Positions 47,933 through 62,322 are shown, numbered from the stretch's first letter. The stretch is DNA of 64,000 bases from Galbula dea (GCA_013399015.1 VWZX01002922.1:514853-578852), one strand, 5' to 3'. A program made the numbers and translations. The notes: a model not told the origin generated them from the letters alone.

Positions 47933-50900
47933 TAATTTCAGCTCACAGTCACCTTTGTTCTGAGAAGATCTGATATGCTTTATACATGAAGCTTCACATT
48001 TAAGTAAAGACAGAGAAACTAAAATGCTTCTAATGGTATCTGCCATGTGGTATGAGGACTACTGCTGTGGTACCTCTGCTGCATAATGTCACCACTTGCA
48101 TAGTTACCTTCTGAGCCTCTGTGTTAACAATGTTTTTTCTGCTTAATGGATCTTCACAGCTCAACTTCCATTTAAACACAGAACACCTTTTAGAAAGCCT
48201 AAGCAGCTACAAAACAGCGTTTCTATAAATGAAAGTCAGCCCATGTGCATCTGCATTTGGGAATACTTCTGAAAGGGTTTTAAAGTAATCAATTACACTC
48301 ATTCACACATTTAAAGATGCAACTCCAACAGTCAATCCAACTTTTCTTCTCATTATAAGGTAAATCTGAATGCCAGCCTGTTACTATTCCAAGGGTTTCT
48401 CTCTTCACAGCAATCATACCATTTTAAGCAGAATTGTGGAACATATTTCATGTTTGTATATGCATATTTTAGTTCCCTTGGATTAAGATACTTCCGAAAT
48501 TAAAGTGCAGCAGGAGTTCCTGAATGATTTAACACATAGACATTTTTACTTTGAAGTAGGAACAACTTGATCTTGTTTATCTTCATCAAAAATTGAGTTA
48601 TATCAAACTGGAAAAGGTTCTCATTGTCTGGAATAAAAATGTCCAGGCCACACCCTGATGAAGGAATACTGGTTAATGAACTAATGTACAGACTAAGACT
48701 TAATTAAATACAAAATTCCTTCTACGTAGATCAGGCCTGACATCCTAAGTTTCCTGTTCCCACAAGCGTGGGCAATTTTGTGACAAGGAGGTTAACTGGA
48801 ACCTCACTGTGTAACCCCTGTAACACCCTGCAAAAATAATCACAGCCCAGTCTTTCAGTGAGCAAGTGATCAATTGCAGCTCTGCAACAGGGAACAGCAG
48901 AGCCTTCAGACAATTCAATGGCTTGCATGTGGCAAAAAGAGAACACTGTGCAAAGGGTGTGAATGAGTCATTCGACATTTCAGGTTGACTGAAGTAATTA
49001 TGCTACATTTATTTCTAATCTTGATGTGTTATCCACTTTTGCATGTTAAGCAGGATTGGAAGAAAGACATTTAAATTATTTGCTACAATACACATATGGA
49101 AAACAGAAGACTATCCACGTGTGTGAGAATGTGGTATTGCATGCGTGACTAGGTAAATGCAGCATCATGTGAAATGCTTTTTCTACCCTCATACAGGAAC
49201 AGGTCTTCTGCATGCAAGCCTAAACACATCTGAGAAACAATATGTTTGAAGATATGTATCTCTTGGGATCCGATTATAAATGAAAGATGTTCATTTACAG
49301 TATGCCTGAGTGGAGGAGCAGGGGTCCCACGAGCATACTTCAGGTGATGTGTGTGTTGTGTTTTCTTTGGCAAATACAAATCCAAGCAGCTGTGAATGAG
49401 CCGGTCTGTGTGCACTTGGAGAGTACACATGTGTTGTCTGCATGTGGGTGACAAGGAGCGTCCCTGAGCAGGTGAAGAAGCAGCTGAAGCTGGAGAGCCA
49501 TCTATATAAAGATTTCCATGGGAAGAATATATGGCAACATTTCAAAGTATGATCTGGCCTGACACTGTGCTCCTTCACTCCTTGTCATACTTCCAGTTTA
49601 AAGCACAGGTTTGCAGAGAATCTGACTTATTACAGTTCACACTAAAGTCTGTTTGATCCATGCATATTTAGCAACTTTAAACATTAAGCCATTTTAAAGT
49701 ACATGCTCACCTCTGAAGTTTAGGAGCCACAGTTCAAGCACTTGGGTTTGTAACTCTGGGCAAAGACGTTGACTTAGCTTTCATTTAAGAAAAAAATAGC
49801 TATCAGTATAGAGACAAAGATCCTGGTGAAATGTCTCTCAGAAGATACTTTCCAAGGATGAAGAGGCAAATGTAAGACACTTAATGAGACACTCAAGGAT
49901 ATGACACAAGCAAACAAGGTATTAAACTGAGGATGGAAAATCTCACTGGAAATATGGAAACAGTGGGCCAAATTCTTAAGGAGATGAAATATAAGGTGGA
50001 CTGACCACACAGAGCTCTACTATCTCTTCTCAAGCTGAAACCAGTTGGGTTTGGTTTTGCAAAAAGCTATCAGTATATTTGCATCTGGAACAACAGTCGC
50101 AGCATTTAGCATAGGTAAAGGACACTGCCAAAATCTTTGTTATTTTTTTTTTGCCAAATTATTGAGTCCTTTAAATTATTAAGATTTTTTTACTGCAAAA
50201 TGCACTGCATATCCTCCCTCCCACTTCTATTCTGCAAGTTATTGATACCACACTCAATTAACCTTGGTGAGTCAATATAGGATGGACATTGTCTTTCTCA
50301 GTTTCTGTCATTTTTGCTCAGTGTACCAGTTTGCGTACAAACTACTGAATGGTGGCACTTAAATCTCCAAGTAAAATTGCTTCAATGGAAACAAAAGTGC
50401 ACATTCTTGATGCTTGCATTCATATTAAGTCTCATATACTTCATTGTCTGAAAGCCTAAACATTAGGCCTAGTCTGTGCAGATTCTGTCCTATTAAATAA
50501 AGAAGTTAGTGAAATTCTAGTTCAAAAAGTATAGACAAAATGTTTTCTTACATTTGTTTGGGTGGCAACTGGAGGCATATTATTGCAATTCTGATTTACT
50601 CATTGTGCTGCATTGGCTTTGTACATAAGATAAAAAGGAATGAAATGGAAATCCAAGTTTTGTTAGTGAGTCCACTCCCAAGGCACACTTATTGAGGTAT
50701 GTAAAGCAAACATTGGAACTGGCAATGAAATGAGGGGAGACTTCACACAAAAGGGTGCTGTATAACCCATGAGGGTCTTCAGTAGCAGTGGGAACTCTGG
50801 ATGTTATGAGGATACTGCAGCATCGATAATCAGGACAGAGGTACAATACAATCTACATCATCTACAAACCAGTTCACAGATCCCCTGTCTCTGGTCCCAG

Positions 50901-53900
50901 CAGCTCACGTAACTATGGCAGCACTATTGTTTTACTTTGACTTTGTTTTTAGGCTGAAAAATGGGTGTGCACATACTTAAAGAAGCCAGATGTTGCATTC
51001 AACATTACATTACAGTTTATGAAGGGAGGACAACATGCTATTCCTTCCACAACACAATAAAAAATCAGGCACAGTTGTTCTCAGTTATGGTCCAGATTAC
51101 ACTGTGCTGACAGCAGTGTTCTCATCTAAGAATCACCTCATGAGAAAAAATTGAAAGTAAAAATTTAAATCAGGGAATCAATATCATATTGACAGTCTGC
51201 TTATTGTGTTTCTATGTTACACCTCTTTTCCTTACCCTTTCACTGTCTTTCCTATTCGTAAGGCAAACTCATTGAAGCAAATTGTATTCTTCCATATGGT
51301 GCAGCTTAACAAAAATCAATGGATCAGAGCTGTTTACAGAATCATACAATAATTAGATTAAAAGGGATAGCAGAGTTAACTTTGAAATTATAAAAGATGA
51401 GAATGTAACCTGATTTTTCCACAGTGACTAATAGAATACCAGTCTCATTCAGTCTATGATATAAATTATGTGCATGTCCAGATCAAAGACATATAGAAAA
51501 TCATTTAGATAGAGGATCTGCATTAAATGAGATTTCCATTCAGTATGCATTCATAAGATGATCTTGACTTCAGTGATAGACTCTAATTACACAGCTACGT
51601 ATTATCAAAACCAGTAAAATGAGGTTAGCATTACAATAATTTCCTGACTTCTGTGCACTTAACACTCTCATCATGTAACTTTAAAGAAATTATTATTAGG
51701 TAGATTATGTAGATAGAGTTCAGAAAACAAGGCACAAGAAGAATGGAGAAAATTCCAGAATAGAAAAAAAATTACCATTATGGACTGTGGAAAATGCTGT
51801 CATATACCTTATATAGACTTGAAGAAGGTACTCCCCTTCTACACACCTTAGATGATCTCCAGAAGAAGGTTTTGGGAACTGCAAACTGTAGGAACTGTGC
51901 AGCTCTTACCCTTCAAGATGCATTGTGAATATGGGAAGGGCTCTGCAGTGAGAAACTTGCCAGTGGCAAGAATTACTTGGCCCATGCACTGCTAAAAGGA
52001 GATTTAAGCCCTCAAAATAAGGATTAGTGTGATTATTTATATGATGAACGGAATGAATTTTATTCAAATCTTAAAAACATTATCTACACTTCACTTCTGC
52101 TTCCATATGAAGAAACCAAAATCCTATGATGCCCACTAGACTTGCATTTTCTATTCTGTACTCTATCAGGTTCTTCTACTCATATCTGCTTTACTTGCTA
52201 TCAGATATAAGGAACTGTGATGTTCAGATTACTATTGCATATCTTCCTACATTTGATTATAGGAGGCTCACTCTTCTGTATTGAAGACAACAAGTTTTAG
52301 TGTAGTTTCCCAAATAGTTGTATTTAATAAGGTGACAGTCTTTGTAAAAGAAACTAATCCCTAAATATCCGAAAAGCATTCAGAGAATTTTGGGATACAG
52401 TTTTCTTGGTTGCTCTGTCTGAAAGTGGTTGGACTTTGCTCATCACTGCAGCTGGTCAAGGGATGAGGTAGATAAGTCCTTCCGAAGCTTGAGTCAATTG
52501 GGCATCTGGGATTGCATAGCAGAAGCTTATGCATTCAAAACCACCCCCTTAAAAACGTCATTCCAGGGTAGTTTAAACAGGAGAACAGCATTTCAAAGGA
52601 ACACCCTTCTCAAAAGTTAAAAGAAAACCCCCACCACCAAAAAAGTAAAACTAAACATACCAAGCAGAAAGGGTTCAAATCAGGAGTAATTCATTAAGAA
52701 GATAACCACTGTTTACCCCAAGAGTTTCTCAATGCATTTCATAAGTAACGAATTAAATTCAGACTCTCTTTTTATTTCTGGTATCTTGGTAGACTTCATT
52801 GGAGGGGGATTCAGCAGTCCTGAGCAAGGGCCACACACTGCTGTATTTTCTCCCTGGTGTGTTTTAAAGGATTACAGCTGCTCCTTTGTCTTCTCTTGCT
52901 GTAACTACCCACTACTTTAATTAAGAATCCCTGTTATGAGCTCTTTTTGCTGCAGACTCACTGAGAATAACACTTCTCTGGACACCTCTGGTACAGTTTA
53001 GCTGTGCTAGTAAGTCTGGATGTTAAAATATGATGACTGTCCTTTGATCCCAGCTTTACTCTGGAGGGTACCTCATTTGGCTGTTGCTTTCCCTGACTCT
53101 GTATCTTTCTCTTCACCTAACAATGAAATCCATCCTCCAGTGCTTTTCAGCTGTGCACAGCATGTTAGAAGCAGAAGCAACAAACTGCCCTGTTGAAATA
53201 AAAATGTCAGATGTGCAGAAAGCAAAACGAAATATGCCTGGGCTATCAGGGCAAATGCCTTCAGACTTATGCAATTAGTTGAAGGACAATTGATGACCAC
53301 AGGTAATCAACCTAGAGTTGCACGTGTCATGTGCTAGGGCATATCATTCAGAATTGACTCAGAGAATCAAGCTCTTTTCTCTGAATCACTAAGACTATCT
53401 CCTGAAGTGCTGAGGGTTTTCTTAGAAATTTCCTCTAAATTACAAGATGAAATCACAAAGTGCTTAAAAGACTCAAAGCAGTGGCTACAAGTATGTTACC
53501 ATTCCCAGAGTCTCTCTAAGTTATGATCTACAAAGGGTGGTAAAAGCTGTATAGCTGACTGAGGAGAGGAATGGAATCCTTCAGTTGAGAGCTGATGATT
53601 TATTACAGTAAGACAGTAACAATAGAGGTAAAGGCAGAGAGAAAACATTGCAGAAAACAGAACTCATTCTTGAGTGCCAATGGCTACCCAAAGAACTGTC
53701 TTAAAACAAGAGCCCTGGTGCCACGCAGGGAGAGATCCTCACTCAAACAAGCCCTTCCTTCATCTTTCCTCCCTTCTACTTCTCACTCTTCATTTACCTT
53801 TCTCTTTAGAAAGAGAGCTTGCTGAGTTCTGGGTTTGCTTCTATTATGACTTTGCCCGCACCTCAAGGACTGATATAAGTTTTTTGTTTGTTCCTTTGTT

Positions 53901-54166
53901 TGGTTTGTGGTGTTTTGTGGTTCATTTTTTGCTTTTTTGTGTGTTTTGTTTTTATTTTAAGGGGGTTTTTTTTGTTTGTTTTAAATAAAGACAACTACTG
54001 TGCAGTAAATTCCCAATGGAATTTTTTACCTTGATGTAGCTGTTTGAGTTACTTCCATAAAGGTCTATGCTATTGACCACAGCTAGCCACATTGCCATAA
54101 AATTACCTGTGCTTTTCTTTCCCTGAGATTGCACACTGAGGAATATACCTGGAGTAAACCACTTTA
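47933..54166. other. AT-rich stretch, nothing recognised
   Basis: No gene or repeat was identified except a T/G-rich low-complexity run at about 53880-53990. Confidence 0.5.
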
Positions 54167-54570
54167 ATATGAGGAGAGGCTTAGGGAGCTGGGGTTGTTT
54201 AGCCTGGAGAAGAGGAGGCTGAGGGGAGACCTTATCGCTCTCTTCAGCTACTTGAAAGGTCATTCTAGGGAGGCGGGTGTTGGCCTCTTCTCCCTTGTGA
54301 CTAGTGACAGGACTAGAGGGAATGGGCTTAAATTGTGCCAGGGTAGGTTTAGATTAGATATTAGGAAGAATTTCTTTACTGAAAGAGTGATGAGATATTG
54401 GAATAGGCTGCCCAAGGAGGTGGTGGAGTCACCATCCCTGGAGGTTTTTAAGAAGCGGATAGATGTGTTTCTTCAGGGGATGATTTAGGGATAAGAGTAG
54501 TGTAGGGCTATCGGTTGGACTAGATGACCTTGAGGGTCCTTTCCAACCGTAATGATTCTGTGATTCTGTA
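54167..54570 (+). mobile_element. CR1 LINE, 5'-truncated, young
   Basis: The copy runs from GAGGAGAGGCTTAGGGAGCT through the ORF2 end to ATGATTCTGTGATTCTGTA. Its tail shares GGGCTATCGGTTGGACTAGA with the copies at 10.9 and 30.5 kb. The frame 54195-54488 (97 codons) is open: FSLEKRRLRGDLIALFSYLK, then GRFRLDIRKNFFTERVMRYW, and a natural stop. Confidence 0.94.
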
Positions 54571-56676
54571 ATATGAAGTGAATGAATGAAGACTTGACTT
54601 CTGTCAGTGCAGAGCATCCAGTGTCTACAGTGTCTGAAAATCAGTTGGAGGCTTTCTGTAAAATAACTAATTAATAATAAAGCTCGGGATGCTCAAAGAG
54701 CTGACCCTCAGAAGCCCTGGAGATTTAAGAAAAGATCTCTAAACCGATTTTGCATTTGCAATTATGAGTGATTTCTACAGACATCATCTTGTGGTTGCTT
54801 CAACTTCATTTCCCACAGTGAGCAAATCAGAACAGTCTTGAAAAAAAGTTAAAAAGTAAAAACAAAATTAGTATATACTATGGAGGAACTTGTCATGTCT
54901 GTCTACTTACAGCTGATGTGAATTTTGGATTTAAAGTAAGGATTTGGTGGTTTTGCTATGTATAGAGAAGCACAGCATACATTAATAATTACAGCAATAA
55001 CTGTAAGGGCATATAAAGAATTTCCTGAGAAGTTAACCACTTTATAATGTAAAATTATTCTTAAATATGGGTTCTTTAAGAAGCTTGGGCTTGATTTTTT
55101 TTGTTTGTTTGTTTCCATAGCTTCAATAACAGATTGACTAATCCGGATTTTTATTCTAATTAAAGATCACGAAAACCTTGCACTGACCATGAATGGAGAT
55201 TTTTCCAAGTTTTTTTTTACCTCTATAATATTTATTACAAGAATTTCCCTTCAAAAAACACCAGTGTTTAATGTAGTCCTTCAGACAATGCCACAACTGG
55301 AACTTTCAAGATAATTGAGCTGCCTATAGAAAGAATGGCCCTTTTAAAATGTTCGTAATTTTATACTGGGATTCTTGGTAGACAGCACAGCCGCCAGCAT
55401 CTTTCAACAAGGACACTTGGCTGCACTTCTCTTGGGAGGCTTCTGCTCTGAATGATGAAACTGTAATGGTGAGCAGTTGCATCAGCTTTACTGAGAACTG
55501 CCTTGTGATGTCAAGGGAAAGGAAAAATATTTTCTTGAACATTATTTAAAACTAATTTGACAACACAAACATTCAGAGTCTTTCATTATTGAATGGGTTC
55601 TTTACAGCAAAAGGAGAAGATAGCGTTAAACCACTTTGGCATGTAGTGCAGGTGTAATTGCTTGGGATACAGGAGATAGCAATATACACGTATATCAAAT
55701 CAGTAGGCAAAGGATGCAAGTGCCATACACAACCTCTGCTAAAGGTAATGATATGATTATGACAATGCCTATATAATTTTCAGCAATGTAATACTGCAAG
55801 TCTGTTCATCCCCTTTTACCAAGAATGTCAAAGGACCAGCTGACTTCAGTAAATAAAGATTCACCTTCTGTTCAAGATGGGAAAAGGTTTTCAGATTAGA
55901 CTCTGTTATCTTTGACAGTAGAATAAACAGGCAATTTTTTTTACTTTGATAGATTTAATCTCAGAAATCTCTTACACTGTTAGGATCACCGAGAAAGGAA
56001 AAGCCAAGCACATAGTGATTCAACAATGGCATTATTTGTGTCTGTCAGTGTAATGACAGTACAGATTGAAACTTGATACTACAACTTGAAACTGTAAAGT
56101 AATCAACCTGTTAGAGGTAGAAAGTGTTAGTTTCATCCCTACATAGAGCTCCACACATTTATTTAATAGAGGGTTTGGTCACTCTCCTCAGAATCATGTT
56201 TTGACCACTATTTGGGGAGCGTACGGGACGTAACAAATAGTCTGATCTAGTACAGCAAATGCTGTGTACTGTCGGACAGAATGCCTCCAGTATCCTATCT
56301 TTATACACTATACCCTTCTGCATGAAAACCAATTACTAGGGCACATATGTGCGCACAGACAATTTTAGAAATGTGTCCATATCCTAAGAAAAGGCTACCC
56401 CTGTTGAGATTGCAGGGTTATGGAGCATTTCTCCTGTACCAGAAGTCAGGTGTAGCTTTGGAGTGGCTGTGACCTGGAAACATATTCTTATTTATGTAGC
56501 TAGTGTTTTAAAAAAGTAAAAAAGCAATGCTATAGCTCTGAGTGTTCAAGTTTGTACTCTGAGGTTTACTGGTGGATTTGTCATGATGAGATAAAATAAT
56601 TGGGGAACAAGAAAGGAAAGCCTAGAGAACATAAGGCATAAAATGTCTTAGGGTTAAAAAATGGAGTGTAACTAGT

Positions 56677-57433
56677 TATCCTGGTTTGAGTTAGAGCAGA
56701 ACTAATATGGTTCAGTGATCTTGCTTTTCAGCTAAAGCTCTTCTAAGTAACCACACTTTCTAAAATGAACAGCATGTTTTTGCAGACAGTACCTGCTTCT
56801 AGATGTGATAAAACTTGATACTATAGATATATAGAGATATATTTAGAGATACTATAAAGGATTGGTATGAAGACCAAGGTCACTGCTAAACCTTGTGTAC
56901 CATGTTCTGGGGAGTGCAGACTAAAAGGCTGCACCTGTGGGGAGAAGTGGACAGGACAGGTGACCCTAAACTGACCAACAAGGTATTCCATTCCATCTAC
57001 ATCATATTCAGTATAAAGCTGAGGGGTCACAAGGGTCAATCTCTATTCTTTTCTTCATTGATGGCTGACATCTAAGGAGGACTTCACCCATTCTGCCTGT
57101 GATCCTGATCTATGAAATCCTCAATGCAGTTTCAGAATCCAGCTCCTGAATCTGGTTCCTGTCTGCTGTTGAGACGGGTCTGGGACTTCTGCCACAGCAT
57201 CAGTGGTGACAGTGACTAGCTGCCATCAAGGAGGTTGGGTTCAGTGTTAGTTTTATATAGTTACATATATTTAGTTTTATTGTTATTATTTTCATTAAAG
57301 TAGTTTTAGTTTTATTTTCCAATCCATAAGCCTCTCTCTTTTGTTCCCTTTCTCTTTCCCTTTGGGAAGGAAAAGGGGTTAATATAGAGCATCTGTCACT
57401 TGTTTAGCAGCTCACCCAGCCCTAACCCTTGAC
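56677..57433 (+). mobile_element. Decayed avian ERVL-type LTR
   Basis: The order of landmarks follows the avian ERVL LTR: CCTGGTTTGAGTTAGAGC near the start; then GACAGGTGACCCTAAACTGA, the GGTATTCCATTCCATCTACA segment and a TATAAA box at 57012-57017. ATTAAA is at 57294-57299, AATCCATAAGCCTCTCTC follows, and CACCCAGCCCTAACCC is near the end. It is clearly mutated. No flanking internal retroviral sequence was recognised, so it looks like an old solo LTR. Exact ends and target duplication are unclear. Confidence 0.75.
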
Positions 57434-58249
57434 TTCAGTACTGTATGCTCCTCCGTAAAGATAAAGTCTGATATAAAAAAAGGCCATAGAACTGGGGAGA
57501 GGGGAAAAAGCGTGAATCTCGGAGCTCCAAGAGGGGGAAAAAGGAGACTTTTATCATGTATTGGCTCATACTGGTCATTTAGGCATTCAAGTAATATTCT
57601 TTCATCTCATAATAGTTTTCAGTAGTGACCTGTGATCTTAATGCCAGGATAATGTGTCCATTCTTAGCCAGCTTATTTCTCAAAGGTTAGACTCCCCTGC
57701 TTAGATGTTTTTTAAATGGTACTTTAGCACGGGTCTCTAATCAGCAGAACATTTTAAAAAACTGTAAGGTTACAGGAAAAATTCAGATCCTTCTGAGATC
57801 ACTTTTCATTTTCATCGTTTTGATATTCTTCTAGAAACAGTATTCACAGCAACTATGCTTCAGAGATAGCATTCTGGGCTAAAGCCAAAAGAAAAGAAAG
57901 ATGTCCTTTCTTTCACCCAGCTGGATAAGTTCAACATTCATGTGACTGTAGTGATCAAACATCAGAAGCGGCTGAGTAAAGAAAGCATCAACATACTAGA
58001 ATGGCTATATCTTGAGAATCAGTTTACACCTTGAAGGATGAAAACTGTAGTACATACAATTCTTAACCTAGCTGATATCTAATTATGTTAGCCAATTCTA
58101 CTCATTTTGTGCAAGTCTCTCTCTCTTTTCCCTCCCCCCTCTCTTTTAAAAAAGTGTTTATCTGAAATAACATTGAAACTGTCACTATAAAATGCAGAAA
58201 CAAGGCAGACTCATCTAGTAATGAAGAAAGAAGTTTCCAAGCCCAGCTC

Positions 58250-58335
58250 AGCTAAAGATCTGCTGTGTGTCCTTGGGAAGGTCACTTCAGCTCTCTGTAC
58301 CCTCAGACACATTTAAAAAATACAGAATAGCCATA
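58250..58335 (+). repeat. MIR-like SINE fossil
   Basis: Reads GATCTGCTGTGTGTCCTTGG, then GAAGGTCACTTCAGCTCTCT and GTACCCTCAGACACATTTAA, the MIR core order. Diverged. Confidence 0.65.
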
Positions 58336-60344
58336 TAAGGAGATATTTAAATGGAATGTGGTATCAAAAGCAATAAAGCTGCCTTCTCAGGAGGCCAGTT
58401 CATATCTGCAGATTGTCAAGTTAGTTAAGCTGTCACAGCTTTAGTACTTCTGCCATCTCAATGTCATGACTTTCATGTATGTGGGCCTGATTACAGCTAT
58501 AAAATGAGCATTCATACTCACTTGTCTTAAGGGTAAATGGGCAAAATGCTCATAAAGAGGCAAAAATGTGTAGACATTAAGGTGTAAGGCTTATACAACA
58601 AAGGTAAAGTTACTGCCATGTAGTGCATGAAGGCAAAATAATTCCTCTGCTGCCGCCCAAACGTGAAAAGAATGGTGGAAAACTGAGCTAAAAAGACTAA
58701 GAAGTCTCTTTCAAGGGAGATGCAAAATAAAGATTTTTTGAAAGACATCAGGGGATTTATGGATACCATTTGCACTGACTGGAATGTGGCTTGCAGCTAT
58801 CTCTGAGCTTCGGATCAAGTGTGTAACAATCATTATATTGTTTATAGCAATCTGAGGAACAGTAGACAAAATAGCTATGTTCCTCTTAAACCAAAAGAAG
58901 AGGAAAAATAAGAAAGAGAAGTGAGAAAGGTAGAGGAGAACAGGGCCTTATATTGCAAAACCTAAAATCAACCCCAAAGACATTGACATATCAAATGTTG
59001 ATAGCAATACTTGATTACTGGTAAAACATAGGGCATTTTCTCAGCCACAGTGAATAGGCCCTTCTGACTAGCATCAGAGACTGAACTTGCCAGTGAGTGT
59101 ATTTTATAGTATGTCTTACAGCTTCACTAAGAGGAGAATTTCAAGTGAAAACATTGCTATGAGAAGAAACAGCGAAAGAAATGAAGTTCATTATGTCAGG
59201 CAGTAAAAATAAACCAAAAAAGACTGCCCACAGCAATAGTTCCAGAGCTGTGGCTTGGTAGCAACCTCTTGCCTGCCAAATTTTCAGATATTGCTTGTGG
59301 CCATGGAGAGCTGCTATCAAGCTGCAAATTCATAGGAAGGGCAAAGTATAACATTGTACAGAGGGCATTACACTCTCACTGCTCTTGCCCTTGAATCAAC
59401 AGAAATGGAGGGCACTGTTGTATAACTGTAAGAACAGAAGGTAAGTGTGGGGAAAATAAAGAAATTCTGTGCAATTAGATAAGGGAAGACAAAGTTTGAA
59501 GAGAAAAGTGATGTCTTTTATGGTCTTTAGATTCTATGTGTTGTCTTTATAGAGTAACTGCCAGAACTTATAAAAACTAGACAAGCTTGTGGACACGCTA
59601 TACCTTCTGTAAACTAATGTAAGAAGGTGTAAGAGATCAGGACAGACAGCTAACTTGAGCAGCAGAGCCCTGGTTCTTTGGGAATTGTACAAAATGATAT
59701 ATTGTGAAAGACCAATTTTTGTTCTGCCCAAGCAGATCCCTGAATCTTAACTATTTTAGGAGATATGTGTGGAAGGGAGTGGTTGAGAAGAAAACTTCAA
59801 AATCCAGACAATAACATTAAGTTTAGATGTGTACATTTCCCATTGTCCATCCATTCATCCATCCATTTCCAGGTTATTCTGCTTTCTTGATAAAAATAAG
59901 AATGACACACAGCACTGTTTTGTGTTTAATGTCTTATCTGTGGGATTGTCAATTTTGGATGCAAGAATGAAATAGAAGTTAATGTCACTAGAAAGGAAAG
60001 TAAGGGGAATTGCTTTACTGGGACACCAACTGTATTTTTTTTGCCAAGCCATTACTAAGGAAGTATATTTTTTCTGTATCTTTTCCAAAAATCATTTCAC
60101 CATCACATCATAGCCAGGATTTATGTCTTATTAAGAAACCCGGGAGCAGAGGCTAAAGAATGGGCCTCTTCTCTCTTTCCACTTACAAGTGGATGACTGC
60201 ACCAGCTACAGTCTTCCATGCCAAAACATAACTGGTGGGCAACTCTTTCTCATCCCAGAACCCAGTTCCTCTTGCCATGCTCATTTACTGAAAACTCAGT
60301 CATTATAAAACCTTTCTTCTCCAGACAAATAAATGTGACAGCTT

Positions 60345-60360
60345 CTGCTGCTGCTGCTGA
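60345..60360 (+). repeat. (CTG)5 microsatellite
   Basis: Five CTG units flanked by TT and AAG. Confidence 0.8.
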
Positions 60361-60865
60361 AGAGAGTTAAGATTATTAATTTTCTAAGAAAATTTTGTAC
60401 TGATAGGGTGCTACTAAATAATGTCTTAGATACTGATGCTTTTTTGCTTACAGGGTAACCAAGTGTTAGGAACTTTCTCTGTACACAAACACACATGATA
60501 CACAGAGCTTGTCATACAGCTCTATAGCGCTCCAATTTAAAGAAATGTCATGTAACAATACTACATATTATGCTTATGAGGCAACAAAAAACTTTATAAG
60601 ACCATTCAAACACAATTGAGGAAGAAATGCATCCATTCCTGGCCCTTAAAGACCCTGCCACATTCCACAACAGACGCCAAAAAGAGGGTCAATGATGCCA
60701 GATCACAGTTGCCAGAAGCCTGTTTCTTTCTAGGCATCTTGCCCCAGTCAGTATGATCACAGTGGGTGTCTCAGAGACACAATAGTCATACCTCTGTCAA
60801 AGCAACCTTAAAGTTTCTGGGAAATCTGGATTTGTCTTTGATTCGTTCTTCTGACCCAAAATAAA

Positions 60866-60890
60866 AAATAAAATAAAATATATATATTCC
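60866..60890 (+). repeat. AAAAT-type microsatellite with AT run
   Basis: Short AAAATAAAAT repeats end in TATATATAT. Confidence 0.8.
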
Positions 60891-60992
60891 CCATGTATTA
60901 TTGTCTTTGCTGTGGTCCCATAAATACCCTTCTTCTAAGTACAGGTCATGATCCCCCATTGACAAGAGGAAAACACGATGTGCCTGCTGTTA

Positions 60993-61085
60993 AAATCACA
61001 GAATGTCCTGAGTTGGAAAGGACCCACAAAGTCCAGCTCCTATAGGCACAGGAAAACCCCAAAGTCACACTGAATCTTGAGCCTT
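60993..61085 (-). mobile_element. CR1 LINE 3' fragment
   Basis: AATCACAGAATGTCCTGAGT, then TGGAAAGGACCCACAAAGTC and CCAGCTCCTATAGGCACAGG. Short and diverged, and related to the copy at 39.2 kb. Confidence 0.85.
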
Positions 61086-62029
61086 GCAGCTAAGACCTTA
61101 CTTGTTTAACCCTGCAGAAACTGATACTGTTTTAGCCAGTACAACTACCCAGAAAACTTCACAGTGAAAGAAGCAAGCAGCCAAGCAGATCTGTACCTTT
61201 GAGGCAGGTGGTTGCACTCTGCTGTTTCAGGATCTGCGTTGAGACAAAGCAGTGGTGAATGGCACAAGTCTGATAATAAGGTAAACCAACTCTCCTCCTC
61301 TCTTCAGTGCAAGTGCTTAGCAAGGGCCAAAGTCTGTGGAGCCATACAGGGACACTGAAGTCTTCACCATGATATCTTAACCTCTCCGTCATGAAGCACA
61401 GCCAATCAAGCCATCAGGCTGCAAACCACAAACCACACAGGAACTCACAGGCACAATAGTTTACTGATTCGGGTGTGGGACTCAACTGAGTGTGATTTTA
61501 TTCTTTTACTGTAAGCGTTACAACTGCTTTTGAGCAGTTTCTTTGAATGCTACAAGTATTTGCTGCTCCAGATGCACATCATGTGCTGGGGCACTCCATA
61601 ACATGCTCAACTATATTATTGGATATATCTGTCTGGAAACCACTGGCCCCCTTGGACACAAATAGCAATCCCCAGGAGCAAGCCATTAAAGGTCTCCTGA
61701 AATGTGTCTTCTGTACTATAGGATGATAATGTTGGTCATAAGCTATCAGCATTTGAACACATGGAACACCTCTCCTACCACACATCCCATTTCACATAAG
61801 AGAGTCCATGTGTGCATGCACACAGTGTACTCAAACATCAAGGTGTCCCTGTATTTCTGTAAGCAAAAACACAGGCAAATACAAAGATCAACTTGTGCCT
61901 CTGCAGGCACAGGCCAAGAGGGAGTCACTGTAAGCAAGAGCCCAGAATTTCATCAGATTCTGCAATTAGTGTGAACTAGGAGATTGTCTTCAAACTGTGA
62001 GAAAAGAGGGATGAAAATCTGATTCTTAT

Positions 62030-62322
62030 AATCACAGAATCATAGAATGGCCCAGGTTGGAAGGAACCCCAAAGATCATCTAGTTCCAGCCCTCCTGACA
62101 CTGGCAGGGATGCCACCCACTAGACCAGGTTGCCCAGGGCCACATCCTGTCTGGCCTTGAACACTGCCAGGGATGGGGCATCCACAACTTCTCTGGGCAA
62201 ACTGTTCCAGTGCCTTACCATCATCTGTGTAAAGAACCTTCTTCTAATTTCTAGTCTGAATTTCCCCTCCTTCAGCTTGTATCCATTCCCCCTTGTCCTA
62301 TTACACAGACAGAGAAAAGTCA
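62030..62322 (-). mobile_element. CR1 LINE 3' end
   Basis: Tail AATCACAGAATCATAGAATG, then CCCAGGTTGGAAGGAACC and GACCAGGTTGCCCAGGGCCA, reaching into the ORF2 end. A frame at 62323-62120 reads RTRGNGYKLKEGKFRLEIRR. It is related to the young CR1 at 45.7 kb but more diverged. Confidence 0.92.

Larger units (their letters stand above)
57434..60992. other. AT-rich stretch with only a MIR fossil and microsatellites
   Basis: No coding exon was recognised. Confidence 0.5.

Noticed and set aside
53880..53990. T/G-rich stretch as a possible element tail
   Set aside because: It is simple low-complexity sequence with no attached body on either side.
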